Origin: Gallionella sp.
GTDB lineage: Bacteria; Pseudomonadota; Gammaproteobacteria; Burkholderiales; Gallionellaceae
DNA: 64,000 nt
Reading direction: 5' to 3'
Assembly (NCBI GenBank): GCA_028687575.1
Contig: JAQTZW010000013.1
Coordinates: 1 to 64,000 of the forward strand
Positions 33,663-43,728 of this stretch are shown here, piece after piece. The notes under the pieces are model-generated. The model had not been told where the DNA came from. It saw nothing but the letters and a program-made list of their open reading frames with translations, and ran no database searches. The number at the start of each line of letters is the position of its first letter. Within the stretch, counting starts at the first letter, position 1. Made by a program: the position numbers and the translations under genes.

Positions 33663-36398
33663 TCATGCCTTGTAAATCTTGACGGCACATTTTTTGAAAT
33701 CCGTCTGCTTGGAAATCGGACAGGTCGCATCCAGCGTGACCTTATTGATGAACACGCCCTCATCGAACCATGGCACATAGACCAATCCTTTAGGCGGACG
33801 GTTGCGGCCATTGGTTTCGACCACCGCCTTTACCTTGCCGCGCCGCGACTCTACCCACGCCACGCTCTGCCGCTTGAGACCGCGTGCCTTGGCATCTTCA
33901 GGATGCATGTAGATCAGGGCTGCGGGCACGGCGAAGTGCAACTCACGCACGCGGCGCGTCATTGTGCCTGAATGCCAGTGTTCCAGCACACGACCGGTAG
34001 AGAGCCACATGTCGTATTCGCCGTCGGGTTGCTCAACGGGTGCGGCATAGGGGCGGAAGAATATCTTCGCCTTGCCCGGGAACGCCGTCTTGGCCGGGTT
34101 GGTGATACCGTCCAGATTGCCGCTAGGCAAAGATTTGAATGCGGAGCCGTAAAAATCGAAGCCGCTGCCTTTTTTCACATACGGATCGTATTCCTCGTTG
34201 AAACGCCAGTGCGTCTCACGGCCATTCACCACCGGCCATTTCAGACCGCGCACATCGTCCTGGAAATACACATCAAAATTAGCCAGATCGTGCGCATGAC
34301 CGCGACCGAAACCGGCGTATTCCTCGAACAAGGCTTTTTCCGGGAACCAGTGATCGCCCAGTATTGTTGCAGTTTGGTTGTCGTGTCCCTTCGACACCGC
34401 ATCCGGCCATTTGAACTGCTTGTTATCCGGCGTGGCGAACAGCACTTCGTAAAGACTGGCTTCCGGCGAATAGGATGAGCCGGTCAACACATCCGGCAAC
34501 TTACCATCAGCATAACCTTCCTCCTTGAGGCCGGGTATCTTCTGCTCACCCCACAGCTCTTTCAGTTTGAAGCGCTTGGAAAACTCGATGATCTGCCAAA
34601 GATCGGTGCGCGCCTGACCGGGTGGCGGCACCTGTTCGCGCCACATCTGGGTGCGGCGTTCCGCGTTGCCGTACGCGCCCCATTTTTCAAAGATGATCGC
34701 GGAGGGCAGCACCAAGTCGGCAACCTTGGTGGAGATGCCGGGATAGACATCCGAGACAATGATGAAATTATCCTTTTCACGTGCCGCCTTGATCCAGTGA
34801 TTGGCGTTGGCGGTGTCCTGGAACGGATTGCACACCTGCACCCACGCCCATCTGACCTGACCGTCCTCCAGATCGCGCAGCAGCTTGGTGAAATGACTGC
34901 CGATCTTGGGATTCAGGGTCTTGGCAGGCAGCTTCCACAGTGCTTCAGAATGGGTGCGGTGATCAGGATTGTCCACCACCATGTCGGCGGGCAGACGATG
35001 TGAAAACACCCCTACTTCACGCGCCGTACCACAAGCGGAAGGTTGACCGGTCAGCGAGAATGCGCCGTTGCCGGGCATTGCCTGCTTGCCCAATAGCAGA
35101 TGTACCATATACGCCTGCTCGTTGACCCAAGTACCACGCTGATGCTGATTGAAGCCCATGGTCCAGAAACTCACCACTTTACGGGATTGTTCGATATACA
35201 GATCGGCCAGTAATTTAAGCTTGGCCTTGAAACTGTCCAGCGACTCTTCCGCATCGCCTTTGGCCAATTCAGCAACAAAATCCAGCGTATAGGGTTCCAG
35301 TCCCTTCTTGAAGTCCTCGAAGGTAATCAACCAGTGCTTGCCCGCTGTACCGCGATTATTCTGCGCTACCGTAGCACCTGATTTTTTCCCCTGACCGATC
35401 GCCTCGGCATCGCCAAGTTGCATCGTCAGTTCGCGGCCATTCACATCCTTTTCGGCAGGATAGTCATACTTGTCCGAGCCCCGCATGCCGTAGCCGATGT
35501 CGGTGGGGCCGGTCGCGAATACGCAGTGCTTGTTGACGAAATCCCAGTTCACTGCATCTCGTGTCACGATTTCTCGCGCAATGTAATTCCAAATCGCCAG
35601 ATCAGTTTGCGGACGGAAGATGATTTCCACATCGGCGATGCCGGAGGACATATTGCTGACCGTAGTCAGATTGATGAGTTTGACATTGTCATCATTCAGC
35701 TTGCGATCCGTGATGCGCGTGAACAGCACCGGGTGCATCTCGGCCATATTCGCGCCCCACAACACCATGGTGTCGGTCAGTTCGATGTCGTCGTAATTGC
35801 CCGATGGCTCGTCAATGCCGAAGGTCTGCATGAAGCCTGCCACGGCGGAGGCCATGCAATGACGGGCATTCGGATCGATGTTGTTGCTGCGGAACCCCGC
35901 CTTGAACAGTTTGACCGCCGCATAGCCTTCCTGCACGGTCTGCTGGCCGGAGCCGAAGAAGCCGATGCCGGTGGGTCCCAATTCCTGATAGTGGCGCTTG
36001 AATTGCGCGGTCATCTCCTCAAAGGCGCGTTCCCACGATACCGGCACAAAGTCGCCCTGCTTGTCGAACTTGCCATTCTTCATGCGCAGCAGCGGCTGAG
36101 TCAGCCTATCCTTGCCGTAGGGAATCTTGCCGTTGAAATAACCCTTGATGCAGTTCAGCCCCCGGTTCACCGGAGAATCAACGTCGGCCTTGGTGGCGAC
36201 TATCTTGCCCTTTTCCGTGGCGATTTGAATGCCGCAACCCACACCACAGAACCGACAAACGCCTCTGTCCCAACGCCAACCTGTTTCTGCATTAACAACG
36301 GCGGCTTCAGCCAGTTCGCCCACCGGCAAACCGACCGTCGCTGCGGCTGACGACACCATTACGCTTTGCTTCAAAAAATCTCTGCGGGATACAGTCAT
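33663..36398 (-). CDS. napA: Periplasmic nitrate reductase catalytic subunit, long form
   Basis: The 911-aa protein has a Tat signal (SRRDFLK). A [4Fe-4S] site is formed by Cys48, Cys51, Cys55 and Cys83 (CRFCGVGC and LNCIKGY). Cys181 in NARHCMASA is the expected molybdenum ligand. [14 protein letters not shown] near the C-terminus is a typical bis-MGD enzyme motif. The length is closer to the 900-plus forms known in epsilonproteobacteria than to the roughly 830-aa enterobacterial form. It reduces nitrate to nitrite in the periplasm using electrons from NapB. No napC, napD, napG or napH lies beside it. The next genes downstream make its cofactor. Confidence 0.95.
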   Translation of the reverse strand: MTVSRRDFLKQSVMVSSAAATVGLPVGELAEAAVVNAETGWRWDRGVCRFCGVGCGIQIATEKGKIVATKADVDSPVNRGLNCIKGYFNGKIPYGKDRLTQPLLRMKNGKFDKQGDFVPVSWERAFEEMTAQFKRHYQELGPTGIGFFGSGQQTVQEGYAAVKLFKAGFRSNNIDPNARHCMASAVAGFMQTFGIDEPSGNYDDIELTDTMVLWGANMAEMHPVLFTRITDRKLNDDNVKLINLTTVSNMSSGIADVEIIFRPQTDLAIWNYIAREIVTRDAVNWDFVNKHCVFATGPTDIGYGMRGSDKYDYPAEKDVNGRELTMQLGDAEAIGQGKKSGATVAQNNRGTAGKHWLITFEDFKKGLEPYTLDFVAELAKGDAEESLDSFKAKLKLLADLYIEQSRKVVSFWTMGFNQHQRGTWVNEQAYMVHLLLGKQAMPGNGAFSLTGQPSACGTAREVGVFSHRLPADMVVDNPDHRTHSEALWKLPAKTLNPKIGSHFTKLLRDLEDGQVRWAWVQVCNPFQDTANANHWIKAAREKDNFIIVSDVYPGISTKVADLVLPSAIIFEKWGAYGNAERRTQMWREQVPPPGQARTDLWQIIEFSKRFKLKELWGEQKIPGLKEEGYADGKLPDVLTGSSYSPEASLYEVLFATPDNKQFKWPDAVSKGHDNQTATILGDHWFPEKALFEEYAGFGRGHAHDLANFDVYFQDDVRGLKWPVVNGRETHWRFNEEYDPYVKKGSGFDFYGSAFKSLPSGNLDGITNPAKTAFPGKAKIFFRPYAAPVEQPDGEYDMWLSTGRVLEHWHSGTMTRRVRELHFAVPAALIYMHPEDAKARGLKRQSVAWVESRRGKVKAVVETNGRNRPPKGLVYVPWFDEGVFINKVTLDATCPISKQTDFKKCAVKIYKA

Positions 36399-36591
36399 TT
36401 TGACATCTCCAATTGAATCTCCACCAAACCATCACCATAGTGCAATGGTTAAACTGGCGGAATAGATAAGGAAAGTTGAATTTCACAGGTAATCAATATA
36501 TGCCGACAACAAGCTTGAAAAAATTGATGCGATAAGATGTATTTTTCAGAAATGTATTCTTTTTCAACCAAGAGTTCAACCGTAATATATT

Positions 36592-36756
36592 TCAATGACA
36601 GCTTAAAGAATACGAAAGAAGTATCAACACCCACTGCTTGTCACGCATGAACGCCAGACCTATCACCGGCCCCAAACTTATCGCCCCCACCAGCGGATTG
36701 AATTTCGGTCCTATACAAAATTGCACATCCAATCTGCGGACTTCTAAACGCTCAAG
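36592..36756 (-). pseudogene. Possible remnant of a membrane-protein gene
   Basis: A start-less minus-strand frame reads FNPLVGAISLGPVIGLAFMRDKQW and then LILLSYS before a stop at 36592. The hydrophobic, Gly/Pro-patterned run is unlike the AT-rich surroundings and resembles the end of a transmembrane protein. Only about 50 codons survive. The call is tentative. Confidence 0.25.
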
Positions 36757-36782
36757 GCCTCACATTACTGCAAGGCCTTGAG
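36751..36782. terminator. Hairpin after the VIT/vWA gene
   Basis: A perfect 10-bp stem (CTCAAGGCCT / AGGCCTTGAG) with a 12-nt loop lies about 65 bp past the stop of the 36845-39784 gene. TTTATTTAT follows on the plus side; the minus side has only a short GTTT. It probably ends the minus-strand transcript, perhaps in both directions. Confidence 0.55.
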
Positions 36783-36844
36783 TTTATTTATACTTAAATC
36801 AGGGGCAAACAAGTTTCAGCTGTATTAGCTACTACTTCTCGGTG

Positions 36845-39784
36845 TTAATTTCCAACCACAAAAGTCCCCACATCCACGATCTCGCCCTGCCCCGTCAATC
36901 GCAGGATGGTGTTCTCATCCTTTTGTTGCGCGCTGCCAAAATCGGTCGAAAGGTGCAGCATCAGCGTGGTCGCCCCCGCGACGATTTGTTGGTGGTTGCC
37001 GTAAAAGTGCGCCTGAACTTTGTACACGCCCGGTTTGGCATTACGCAGCGAAAATTCCTCGGGCCCGTAACCACCGGTAAAGTCCCGCGAGATCGCGCCG
37101 CCCTGATAACTCAGCCGATTGCCGTAATAGACTTTCTCGCCGTTGGGATCGGTCACCCACAGGTCAATGTCCGTGTTGTCGGCATCCCAACTCAGCACCA
37201 CGCGCAACGCCAGCGGCAGGTTGCGCAGCAGCCGTTTATCCATCCGACTGATGTCCAGCGCCGTACCTACTGGTGCGCGTGCAATGACGGCATTCAGTTC
37301 GGCCAGTGCGACCAGTTCGATGTCCGGGAAACGCCCGTGCCACGGGTGAGCTACGACTTCCCATAGATTGTCAGCTGCCTGCTGGTATTGTCCATCCTCG
37401 GCATAGGCCAGCCCCAGATCGCGCCAGGATTGCGGCTCGTCAGGACTCAGCGCCAGCACCTTTTGTAAAACAGGTAGCGCCAATCCGACCTGTTTGGCCT
37501 GCAACAAGCGATAAGCCAGGATGCGCAGCACCTGCCGATTCTCAAGATCCATCTCGGCCAGGTTGGACAGGATGCGCAGACCCAGTTCGGATTGTCCGCG
37601 CGCGAAGAAGATGTCCGCCGCATCCAGGAAGAAAGCCGTGCTGTTGAGATAGCTTTGGCGTTCATCCAGATAGATGCGATACATCTCTGCCGGTTCTGCA
37701 GCGTTCAGTCGTCGCGCATAGGGCGCATCGGACTCCCAACGCTTGAGCTGGATGCTGGCTTCTGCAGGCGTTTGCGGCGTGGGCAATGAGCCTGCCGCTG
37801 CCATGCGTTCGGCAACGCGCGGCGCGGCCATTGCCATCGGTGCGGGTGCGGGTGCGGCTACCGCAACAGCTTCCGGACGTGCTGATCCGGCCAAGCCGAA
37901 GCTAAATAGGGGGTAACGGTTATCTTCCTTCGGCCTGGGTTTATCTCCCTTGGGGAAGGACTTTCCCCACCATTCAACCTTTTGGGCAAATCTGGCGGCA
38001 ATATCGTCTAGATGGGCATCGCGCTCGGCCTTGCGATTGCGCCCCTTTTCGGACAGCAGGCGTTCATAGTCTGCGCGCAACGATGCCGGAGGTACGATCT
38101 CGTAACGCACATAATCCTCAACACGATCGAGCACGATCAGCGAAGTCTCGCGCGTCACGCGCCCAAAGTCAGCCCCAAGCCTCCGGATCGCGGCGCGGTT
38201 TTGGGCGTAATCGGTTTCCAGACTCGCCAGTTTCATCGCCGCCCAGCGCGAGGCTGCCTGTCCGCTGCGGGCCGCATCAGCATTGCGGATGACCATGCGT
38301 TGCGAGCGGGCAATGCCCCGCCCATCCAGCCAATTCAGGGTGATTGTCGCCTCAGGCTCGGTCAGTACGCCGGCAAGCTGCATGCGCCCCTTTTCTGGAT
38401 AAGGTGAATTGACTATCAGTTCCTTTGCCCCGTTACTGCTTAACCCGGTCAGTCGAGTTGACTGACAAGTCAGCGCAGTGACCGCATCGGCAGGAAGCAG
38501 GTGCAGCATATCCAGCAGCCGTCCGCCAGTTGGCTCGGCGAGGACACCAAGTCGCAGCAGATCGGCACTGACTGCGGCATTCACCGTAAACAGCGGCACC
38601 GCGCCCGCCTGCAGCCCGGCTGGACCGTAATTGAACAAGCCATCTGAGAACAACAGGTTAAGCTGAGTTGACTCAGGGGGAGTGAGTGCCGCAGCAGCGG
38701 TCGCACCATCGTAGGCCACCGATTCCAGCACTGCACGCAGCGGCTGCCAATCACCGTGCTCGATGGTGAACGAGCGCACCGGCTCGGCGCGATCACGCGC
38801 AATCACCAGTTCGACCTCGACATTACCCAACTTGCCGAAGTAGGCATCCAGCAGGGCGAACTCGCGACCATGATCGCGCAATGCCCCGGAGCCGGATGCA
38901 TCCCACACCAGGCCAACCTTCAGAGGATGGGGGCTGACTAAGACTTGATCGTCGGGCACTGCCACTTCGGTATAAAAATATGTCTGATCGGCGCGCCTTT
39001 CGGTGATTGCCAGTGCCTCACCGAGATCGGGATAATCAACGTTCAATACGTTACGGCCAGTGTAATTTTTGCGCGACAGGCCGAGCGTGGAACCATTGCG
39101 CTGCCCTTTTCCATCAATCCTGGGCGCATTGACATCCAGTGTTTCGGCTCCCAGTCTGGCGCGGACAGGCATAGCGCGGCCACCACGAATCGCCGGATTA
39201 TTGACCGTTATATCCAACTCTCCAACCTTGTCGGCAAACTGCAAGGGCAAGCGGAAAATAGCGTGTCGCTTCCCCTTGAGAATCGAGACTTCCAGTGCAC
39301 CCTCAATTTCCAGAACGACTCGACGCATGCCGTGTGCGGGCAGCGGGTAGACGCGCAATTTGTAATTATTGCCGTGGGTCTGCTCCAGCAACGCGGGATC
39401 AATACGCGCCCTGGATACATCTTCGAACACCTGTTGCCCCCGGGCCTTGTCCACCGGCACGGCAGCGCGCAATTCGCCGTTGATGTCCAACGCAAAGCCC
39501 GTCACCGACTGCCCCGCCAGCAAGGGGAACTGCAACTCGCCTTCGAGCAACAACGCATTAGGGTTATAGAACACCATCTCGACGCGCGTGTGGGCAAAGC
39601 TTCCGACTACCTCCGTCCGCACTTCCACTTTTTGCAGCTGTATCGGCTGGCGCGCGACCGGTGCAACCAGACGTACCAGCGGCGGTACAGGAGGGGGTAG
39701 CCTGGTTACGGCTGCCTGCGCAACAGGCGTAATGAGTAACAGTATGGCCAGGCTGGAACGTAGTTTCGAGATGAGAGTGCTCAT
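36845..39784 (-). CDS. Exported VIT / von Willebrand A-like / TPR / DUF2135 protein
   Basis: ATG 39784 follows AAGGGAA. A signal peptide ends VAQA-AV. A VIT domain (residues about 45-170) has LEGELQFPL, GELRAAVPVDKARGQQVFEDV and NNYKLRVYPLP. A vWA-like domain (about 275-430) keeps DASGSG in place of the usual DxSxS metal motif. A long middle region has TPR-like helices around 745-845. The C-terminal 120 residues are DUF2135 (LSWDADNTDIDLWVTDPNGE, GGYGPEEF). The fusion is known in bacterial surface proteins, with a suspected role in adhesion or envelope assembly. Function here is not established. It is encoded by itself between the cytochrome gene and the nap region. Confidence 0.88.
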   Translation of the reverse strand: MSTLISKLRSSLAILLLITPVAQAAVTRLPPPVPPLVRLVAPVARQPIQLQKVEVRTEVVGSFAHTRVEMVFYNPNALLLEGELQFPLLAGQSVTGFALDINGELRAAVPVDKARGQQVFEDVSRARIDPALLEQTHGNNYKLRVYPLPAHGMRRVVLEIEGALEVSILKGKRHAIFRLPLQFADKVGELDITVNNPAIRGGRAMPVRARLGAETLDVNAPRIDGKGQRNGSTLGLSRKNYTGRNVLNVDYPDLGEALAITERRADQTYFYTEVAVPDDQVLVSPHPLKVGLVWDASGSGALRDHGREFALLDAYFGKLGNVEVELVIARDRAEPVRSFTIEHGDWQPLRAVLESVAYDGATAAAALTPPESTQLNLLFSDGLFNYGPAGLQAGAVPLFTVNAAVSADLLRLGVLAEPTGGRLLDMLHLLPADAVTALTCQSTRLTGLSSNGAKELIVNSPYPEKGRMQLAGVLTEPEATITLNWLDGRGIARSQRMVIRNADAARSGQAASRWAAMKLASLETDYAQNRAAIRRLGADFGRVTRETSLIVLDRVEDYVRYEIVPPASLRADYERLLSEKGRNRKAERDAHLDDIAARFAQKVEWWGKSFPKGDKPRPKEDNRYPLFSFGLAGSARPEAVAVAAPAPAPMAMAAPRVAERMAAAGSLPTPQTPAEASIQLKRWESDAPYARRLNAAEPAEMYRIYLDERQSYLNSTAFFLDAADIFFARGQSELGLRILSNLAEMDLENRQVLRILAYRLLQAKQVGLALPVLQKVLALSPDEPQSWRDLGLAYAEDGQYQQAADNLWEVVAHPWHGRFPDIELVALAELNAVIARAPVGTALDISRMDKRLLRNLPLALRVVLSWDADNTDIDLWVTDPNGEKVYYGNRLSYQGGAISRDFTGGYGPEEFSLRNAKPGVYKVQAHFYGNHQQIVAGATTLMLHLSTDFGSAQQKDENTILRLTGQGEIVDVGTFVVGN

Positions 39785-39876
39785 GGGGATTCCCTTGTAT
39801 TCAGTCGTATATTCCGGTTTGCGTATCGCTTGCAGGCCATGAGCACGGGTGGCACGTACCGTGCATCCCGCGTTTG

Positions 39877-40443
39877 TCAGGGCAAGCGATAGGTATAGCT
39901 GGCCAGTATCTTGGCCGAGGTCTCATCCAATCGGGCGGGCAATCCGAACGGATGTACAGCCGGATTGCGGATACTGCCCTGTATGCCCTGCGGCGTCGCA
40001 CCGTGTAGCCAAACACTGTCATTCAGCGACGGGCCAGCCTTGGTGCCGCCACCATCACTGCCATGACAGCCTGCGCAATTGTCGGCAAATGCCACCTTGC
40101 CTGCCCTCAACACAAATTCGGACAGCTCGTGATCCACCACAATCTCGGCAGCAGACAAGTCGCGGATTCGAGCCAAATACTTGCCGCGAACCTGATCCAA
40201 ACTCAACTGCTTTTGCTTCATTTCACAGATCGCCGTCCAGGGTTGGCATCCGCCGGGGACACCCAGCCCCTTCCAGTGCGAGGAAATTCCCGGCAGCGAG
40301 GGATATACCAGCAAATACACCACGACCCAGCAGGCACTGAGCAGCATACCGAGCCAGTACCAGCGGGGAATACGATTGATAGTCAGGGAGTAACTATCCC
40401 ACTCCCTGAACCATTCGCCGCGCGTATCCACCCTGTTGTCCAT
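39877..40443 (-). CDS. Monoheme CcoP/FixP-like membrane-anchored cytochrome c
   Basis: I chose ATG 40443, with GGAG 9 nt upstream; an ATG five codons earlier has no such site. The N-terminus is the CcoP type (WDSYSLTINRIPRWYWLGMLLSACWVVVYLLVYPSLPG), with one transmembrane helix. A single heme site CAGCH (Cys123, Cys126, His127) follows, and a conserved GPSLNDSVWLHG. True CcoP subunits are about 300 aa and carry two hemes; here one whole cytochrome domain is absent and no ccoN/ccoO lies nearby. It could feed electrons to another oxidase or be a remnant adapted to a new partner. Confidence 0.85.
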   Translation of the reverse strand: MDNRVDTRGEWFREWDSYSLTINRIPRWYWLGMLLSACWVVVYLLVYPSLPGISSHWKGLGVPGGCQPWTAICEMKQKQLSLDQVRGKYLARIRDLSAAEIVVDHELSEFVLRAGKVAFADNCAGCHGSDGGGTKAGPSLNDSVWLHGATPQGIQGSIRNPAVHPFGLPARLDETSAKILASYTYRLP

Positions 40444-40589
40444 GACTCGCCACTCCATTCACATTTTGAACCGCAGCCAGTACGCAATCACACGAACGTC
40501 ACGACCGCAACCTGCGTCCCCCTCAAGGCGGGGGTACAACCCTGGAGACGATACGAACCGGCAATCTGTCAGGCCGATTTAGACCGAAC

Positions 40590-41741
40590 TCAGGGGGCTG
40601 CGGGAGCGTTGCCCGCAGGGATTTTGAAGCGCCAGAAGCGTCCGAACGCGGTGATGACTTCCTCGATGCGGCTATGCACGGTTTCCGGTTGGGCGCTGCG
40701 CACCACCTCGAAGATGTCGGACAACACGCTGTTTGCATCGGCGTAGTAGGAGTGGCCGATCAAGTCGGTCTTGACGTTGCTGGCATCAATCGAATCCATG
40801 CCCGGCAGCACGACGATGCTGGGGTCGGCATCGCCCAGCCGCTGGCCGCCATTGATCATTTCGGAGAATTTCAGCGCCATGTCCTTGGAAGACGCATAAA
40901 GCGTCATGTGGCGACCGGAAGCCAGCAGCGGCGGCGCGATTTCGTTCTTGAATACGTCAGCGTCTATATCCGGGGCCACCAGCATGATGTCCTTGAAGCG
41001 ATTGACCAACTCCGGGCGCTCCGTGAACAGTTCCGCCAGCGCCCTTGAGGTGGGCTGGTTGCCCATACTGTGGGCGATCACGAATATCTCGTCCGCATCC
41101 AGGTTGGCCGCCAGGTCGGCAAAGAATGCCTTGAGATGGGGGACGCTCCAGTTGGCATTCTTCTCGTCGTTCCGGTAGCTCATCAACTGCGCGCGGGATG
41201 GCCAACTGAAGAATATCGGCACGCCCGGGAATGCAAGGTCGTAACTCATCTGCGCGGTACGGCGGGCTGCCTCTTCGAAGCCGACATTGAAACCGTGAAT
41301 AAATACAAAGGCTTTCCGACCATCCGAGCTCTGGATGCGCTGTTTAAGGCTGTCGAAGAAATCGGCTGACGCCTGGGTTTCGACGCTGGCAAGCACGATA
41401 TGTTTGTTGGGGTCGGGGCGGAATTCCAGCCGCCAGATGGATGGCCCTTCCAGCTCGCCCATGCGGTGATCGCGTGGGATGCTGACATCGCAGTATCCAT
41501 AGCTGATATCGCCGCGCTCGCCGCCGAAGCGCTTGTCAGGCTCGGGATTGCCGGTCGCGGCGCGGTCAGTCGCAAAATGCACCCGCTGGATGCTGAAATT
41601 AGGCTCAGTGCCACGACTGATCGCTTCATCTGCCGGTTCGACCGCCTTGGGCGGCGTGGCGCATCCGCCGAGCAGCGAGAACAGCGCCAGCAAGCCTATC
41701 AAGTGACGCATACCCGCATTGCGTGAAAAAAATCCTGACAT
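40590..41741 (-). CDS. DUF900-type alpha/beta-hydrolase lipoprotein
   Basis: ATG 41741 (AAGGG 9 nt upstream) gives a lipoprotein signal with lipobox LLGGC (Cys27). The hydrolase domain begins VHFATDR. FVFIHGFNVGF holds the oxyanion motif. The likely triad is Ser225 (IAHSMG), Asp258 or Asp260 (APDIDADVF) and His330 (IGHSYY). Such DUF900 proteins are putative esterases or lipases; substrate unknown. Its lipid anchor puts it in the periplasm or outer membrane with the CHAT proteins. It lies 185 bp from the next gene and may have its own promoter. Confidence 0.88.
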   Translation of the reverse strand: MSGFFSRNAGMRHLIGLLALFSLLGGCATPPKAVEPADEAISRGTEPNFSIQRVHFATDRAATGNPEPDKRFGGERGDISYGYCDVSIPRDHRMGELEGPSIWRLEFRPDPNKHIVLASVETQASADFFDSLKQRIQSSDGRKAFVFIHGFNVGFEEAARRTAQMSYDLAFPGVPIFFSWPSRAQLMSYRNDEKNANWSVPHLKAFFADLAANLDADEIFVIAHSMGNQPTSRALAELFTERPELVNRFKDIMLVAPDIDADVFKNEIAPPLLASGRHMTLYASSKDMALKFSEMINGGQRLGDADPSIVVLPGMDSIDASNVKTDLIGHSYYADANSVLSDIFEVVRSAQPETVHSRIEEVITAFGRFWRFKIPAGNAPAAP

Positions 41742-41926
41742 TTTATCGAACCCTTGTTACGGCAAAGTTTTCGGACGATTCCGGCATCACTGCAAGCGCT
41801 CCAGAAAGTGATAAATCAATTGATTTTTGAGTCGCGCAATGATGCCAGTTAACGGGCGGTTATTCAAAGACAATTGTCGCATCAAACCAGCAAACCGATG
41901 CGCCGCAAGCTCATCCAGGGCACGTC

Positions 41927-42514
41927 TCACTTGTCACGCTGAAAGCACCAGCGCGGACCGTCGCTGCGCGCGGCTGCGGGCAACTCCTGCCACCACTTCA
42001 CCCATTCGGTGCCGGGTGCGGTCACGATCACCTTGGGCGGCAGGTATTGATTCTTCTGCTCGACACTGCCAGCCAACTTGCCGGAATTGATCGCTTCCAT
42101 GAAAAGCGTCGCATTCAACTCTATCCCGCACAGGCGATCAGGATTTTCCAGTTCGACCCTAATCAGGATGTAGGAGGCGTTTCCGGGGAACTTTTCCCCC
42201 TGCCACTCTGCCATTGCGCGCATGTCGAGCAACAACCAGTCGGAATTGTCAAAGTGCATCGTCCGTGCCACGAAAGGCGCGGGCGGTGGCGGCTCGGCTT
42301 CGTCTGGGGGGGCGGAAAAATACATGCGCAACGCGCCGTCCGGTTCGCTCTGCAGGCGCACCCGCACACCGTTGTCTTCCTCGTTCTTCCAGGTGCCATT
42401 GATAACCCCCGGCAGTGGCGCAGCATAAACTTCCGGGGGCGGATGGGCAAAATCCGGCGAGCTACAGGCAGACAACAGCAATCCCAATACCCCCCATGCC
42501 GGCATGAATCTCAT
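41927..42514 (-). CDS. Putative lipoprotein of unknown function
   Basis: ATG 42514 overlaps the upstream stop (ATGA) with GGGGAAA before it. Lipobox LLSAC marks Cys17. The mature 179 residues are beta-rich with GVINGTWKNEEDNGVRV, MYFSAPP, WLLLDMRAM, YILIRVELENPDRLCG and a final PRWCFQRDK. Two Cys could pair. The family is not recognised. Coupled translation with the preceding gene suggests joint function. Confidence 0.78.
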   Translation of the reverse strand: MRFMPAWGVLGLLLSACSSPDFAHPPPEVYAAPLPGVINGTWKNEEDNGVRVRLQSEPDGALRMYFSAPPDEAEPPPPAPFVARTMHFDNSDWLLLDMRAMAEWQGEKFPGNASYILIRVELENPDRLCGIELNATLFMEAINSGKLAGSVEQKNQYLPPKVIVTAPGTEWVKWWQELPAAARSDGPRWCFQRDK

Positions 42515-43035
42515 AGTTTTCCCCAGTCCAGTTGCACACATCTGCGCGGCCAGCCTTGCGCCACTGACTGCAATACACCGGTAAAATTGAGCGGCGCATC
42601 CGGCGACAGGGCGAGCCAGTACAAATGATGGCCATTGCCGGTGCGTAATTGCACAAATTGACCAAAACGTACACTGGCCTCGGGGACGTTGTCCTCAATC
42701 AACGGCCACCACAGCTGTTCTGTCAATGGCAAGGGTTTTCGGCCCGTCCAGAATCCTGCGATGGTACGCTGTTTGAACAGAGGCTTGTTCAACAACTCGG
42801 CCTGCCCCATGGCTTCCATCACCTCTATCAGCCGCTGATGCAAGATGTTGGCCTGTTGTTCCCAGTGCGCCTCGCAATAATGCTCGTCCTGACTCTGGAA
42901 ATCGTTATAGCCGGCCTTATGGAAGCACTCGTCGTCGTTGACCGGGGCCGGCCAGAGCGCATACACCAGCCATCCCGGAGGAAAGTCGCCCCCCTGCTGG
43001 ACCATCCCCCAATTGATAGAAAAAGAATTTCCCAT
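42511..43035 (-). CDS. Hypothetical Trp-rich cytosolic protein
   Basis: The start is ATG 43035, behind GGAGTG. The 174-aa protein has no signal peptide. It begins MGNSFSINWGMVQQGGDFPPGW and has many Trp, and a Cys/His pair in DEHYCEAHWEQQ. Nothing in it identifies a family. It lies between YbjN and the lipoprotein gene in the CHAT-linked operon and overlaps the latter by 4 bp. Confidence 0.7.
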   Translation of the reverse strand: MGNSFSINWGMVQQGGDFPPGWLVYALWPAPVNDDECFHKAGYNDFQSQDEHYCEAHWEQQANILHQRLIEVMEAMGQAELLNKPLFKQRTIAGFWTGRKPLPLTEQLWWPLIEDNVPEASVRFGQFVQLRTGNGHHLYWLALSPDAPLNFTGVLQSVAQGWPRRCVQLDWGKL

Positions 43036-43124
43036 ACGATCACTCCATTTAGCTTGTCGTCCGACGTTTCCGAAAATAAGCTGCCGCCGGACTCCCTTTC
43101 GTTGCGAGCTTGCAGGCTCGCGAC

Positions 43125-43688
43125 TCATTCGATGATGTCATCACTGTCGAATTGATTGACTGCCTTGACGGCGACATCCGAAAAATCACGCGCTGCATTG
43201 ACGACCTGGTAGGCTAGCACCGCCTCCTGATAGGATAAATAATAATCCAGCACCAGGCTGTCTGTATGATCGTCCGGCACAGATGCCCGCACCAGGATCA
43301 CGCTGTTATTGATGCGGTTGGCAAGGTCGATACGGCGACTTTGCTCTGCCCCGCCCTTGAAGCCGAACACCTTAAAAAAGAACAGTAAATTGTGCTGGCG
43401 GTCTATATGTATCCGCACGCTCCGATCGGCTGACACCTGGACGACCAGACCATTTTCACCTTCCTGCGAGGTTTTGAAGAATGCGCTCCTGAACAGCCGT
43501 TCCAGCGTTTCTACCGACATATCCTGCTCGTTGATGCGCGTATCTTCGGCAGGCGGTGCGACGACTGCCACATGCGCCCCGGGCGATGTACTGGCTTCGA
43601 TCTCCCTCATGTCGAACTGCTTCTGATCTGCACAGGCCACACTGCTTGCACATGCGAGCAGAATCCCGGCCAACAACTTGTTTAGCAT
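43125..43688 (-). CDS. Exported YbjN-domain protein
   Basis: ATG 43688 follows AAAGGAGAAGG. A signal peptide (LLACASSVACA-DQ) precedes a YbjN fold (residues about 57-187). Typical elements are LERLFRSAFF, LLFFFKVFGFKG, ANRINNSVILVRASV, SLVLDYYLSYQEA and FDSDDIIE. YbjN proteins are chaperone-like or regulatory in enterobacteria and normally cytosolic, so a secreted version fits the exported character of the cluster. The role here is open. Confidence 0.82.
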   Translation of the reverse strand: MLNKLLAGILLACASSVACADQKQFDMREIEASTSPGAHVAVVAPPAEDTRINEQDMSVETLERLFRSAFFKTSQEGENGLVVQVSADRSVRIHIDRQHNLLFFFKVFGFKGGAEQSRRIDLANRINNSVILVRASVPDDHTDSLVLDYYLSYQEAVLAYQVVNAARDFSDVAVKAVNQFDSDDIIE

Positions 43689-43728
43689 TTCCTTCTCCTT
43701 TGAAATTGTGAGAAAAAACTCGAGCGAA

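Larger units (their letters stand above)
36399..36844. other. 446-bp AT-rich intergenic region upstream of napA
   Basis: This is the promoter region for the nap-moa operon. It holds half-sites of the FNR type (TTGAT at 36524-36528 and ATCAA near 36492) but no complete FNR box. A 61-aa minus-strand frame in it has no coding character. Gene remnant and hairpin features inside it are listed separately. Confidence 0.6.

Noticed and set aside
33663..36398. Formate dehydrogenase or assimilatory nitrate reductase
   Set aside because: The Tat signal, the NARHCMASA molybdenum-ligand motif and the adjoining NapB gene with two hemes point to NapA.
36449..36634. 61-aa minus-strand frame upstream of napA
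   Set aside because: Starts without a ribosome-binding site in AT-rich DNA and resembles no protein; more likely leader or promoter sequence.
40519..40532. GC-rich CCCCC/GGGGG hairpin after the DUF900 gene
   Set aside because: No T-tract on either strand and a short imperfect stem; not enough for a terminator.
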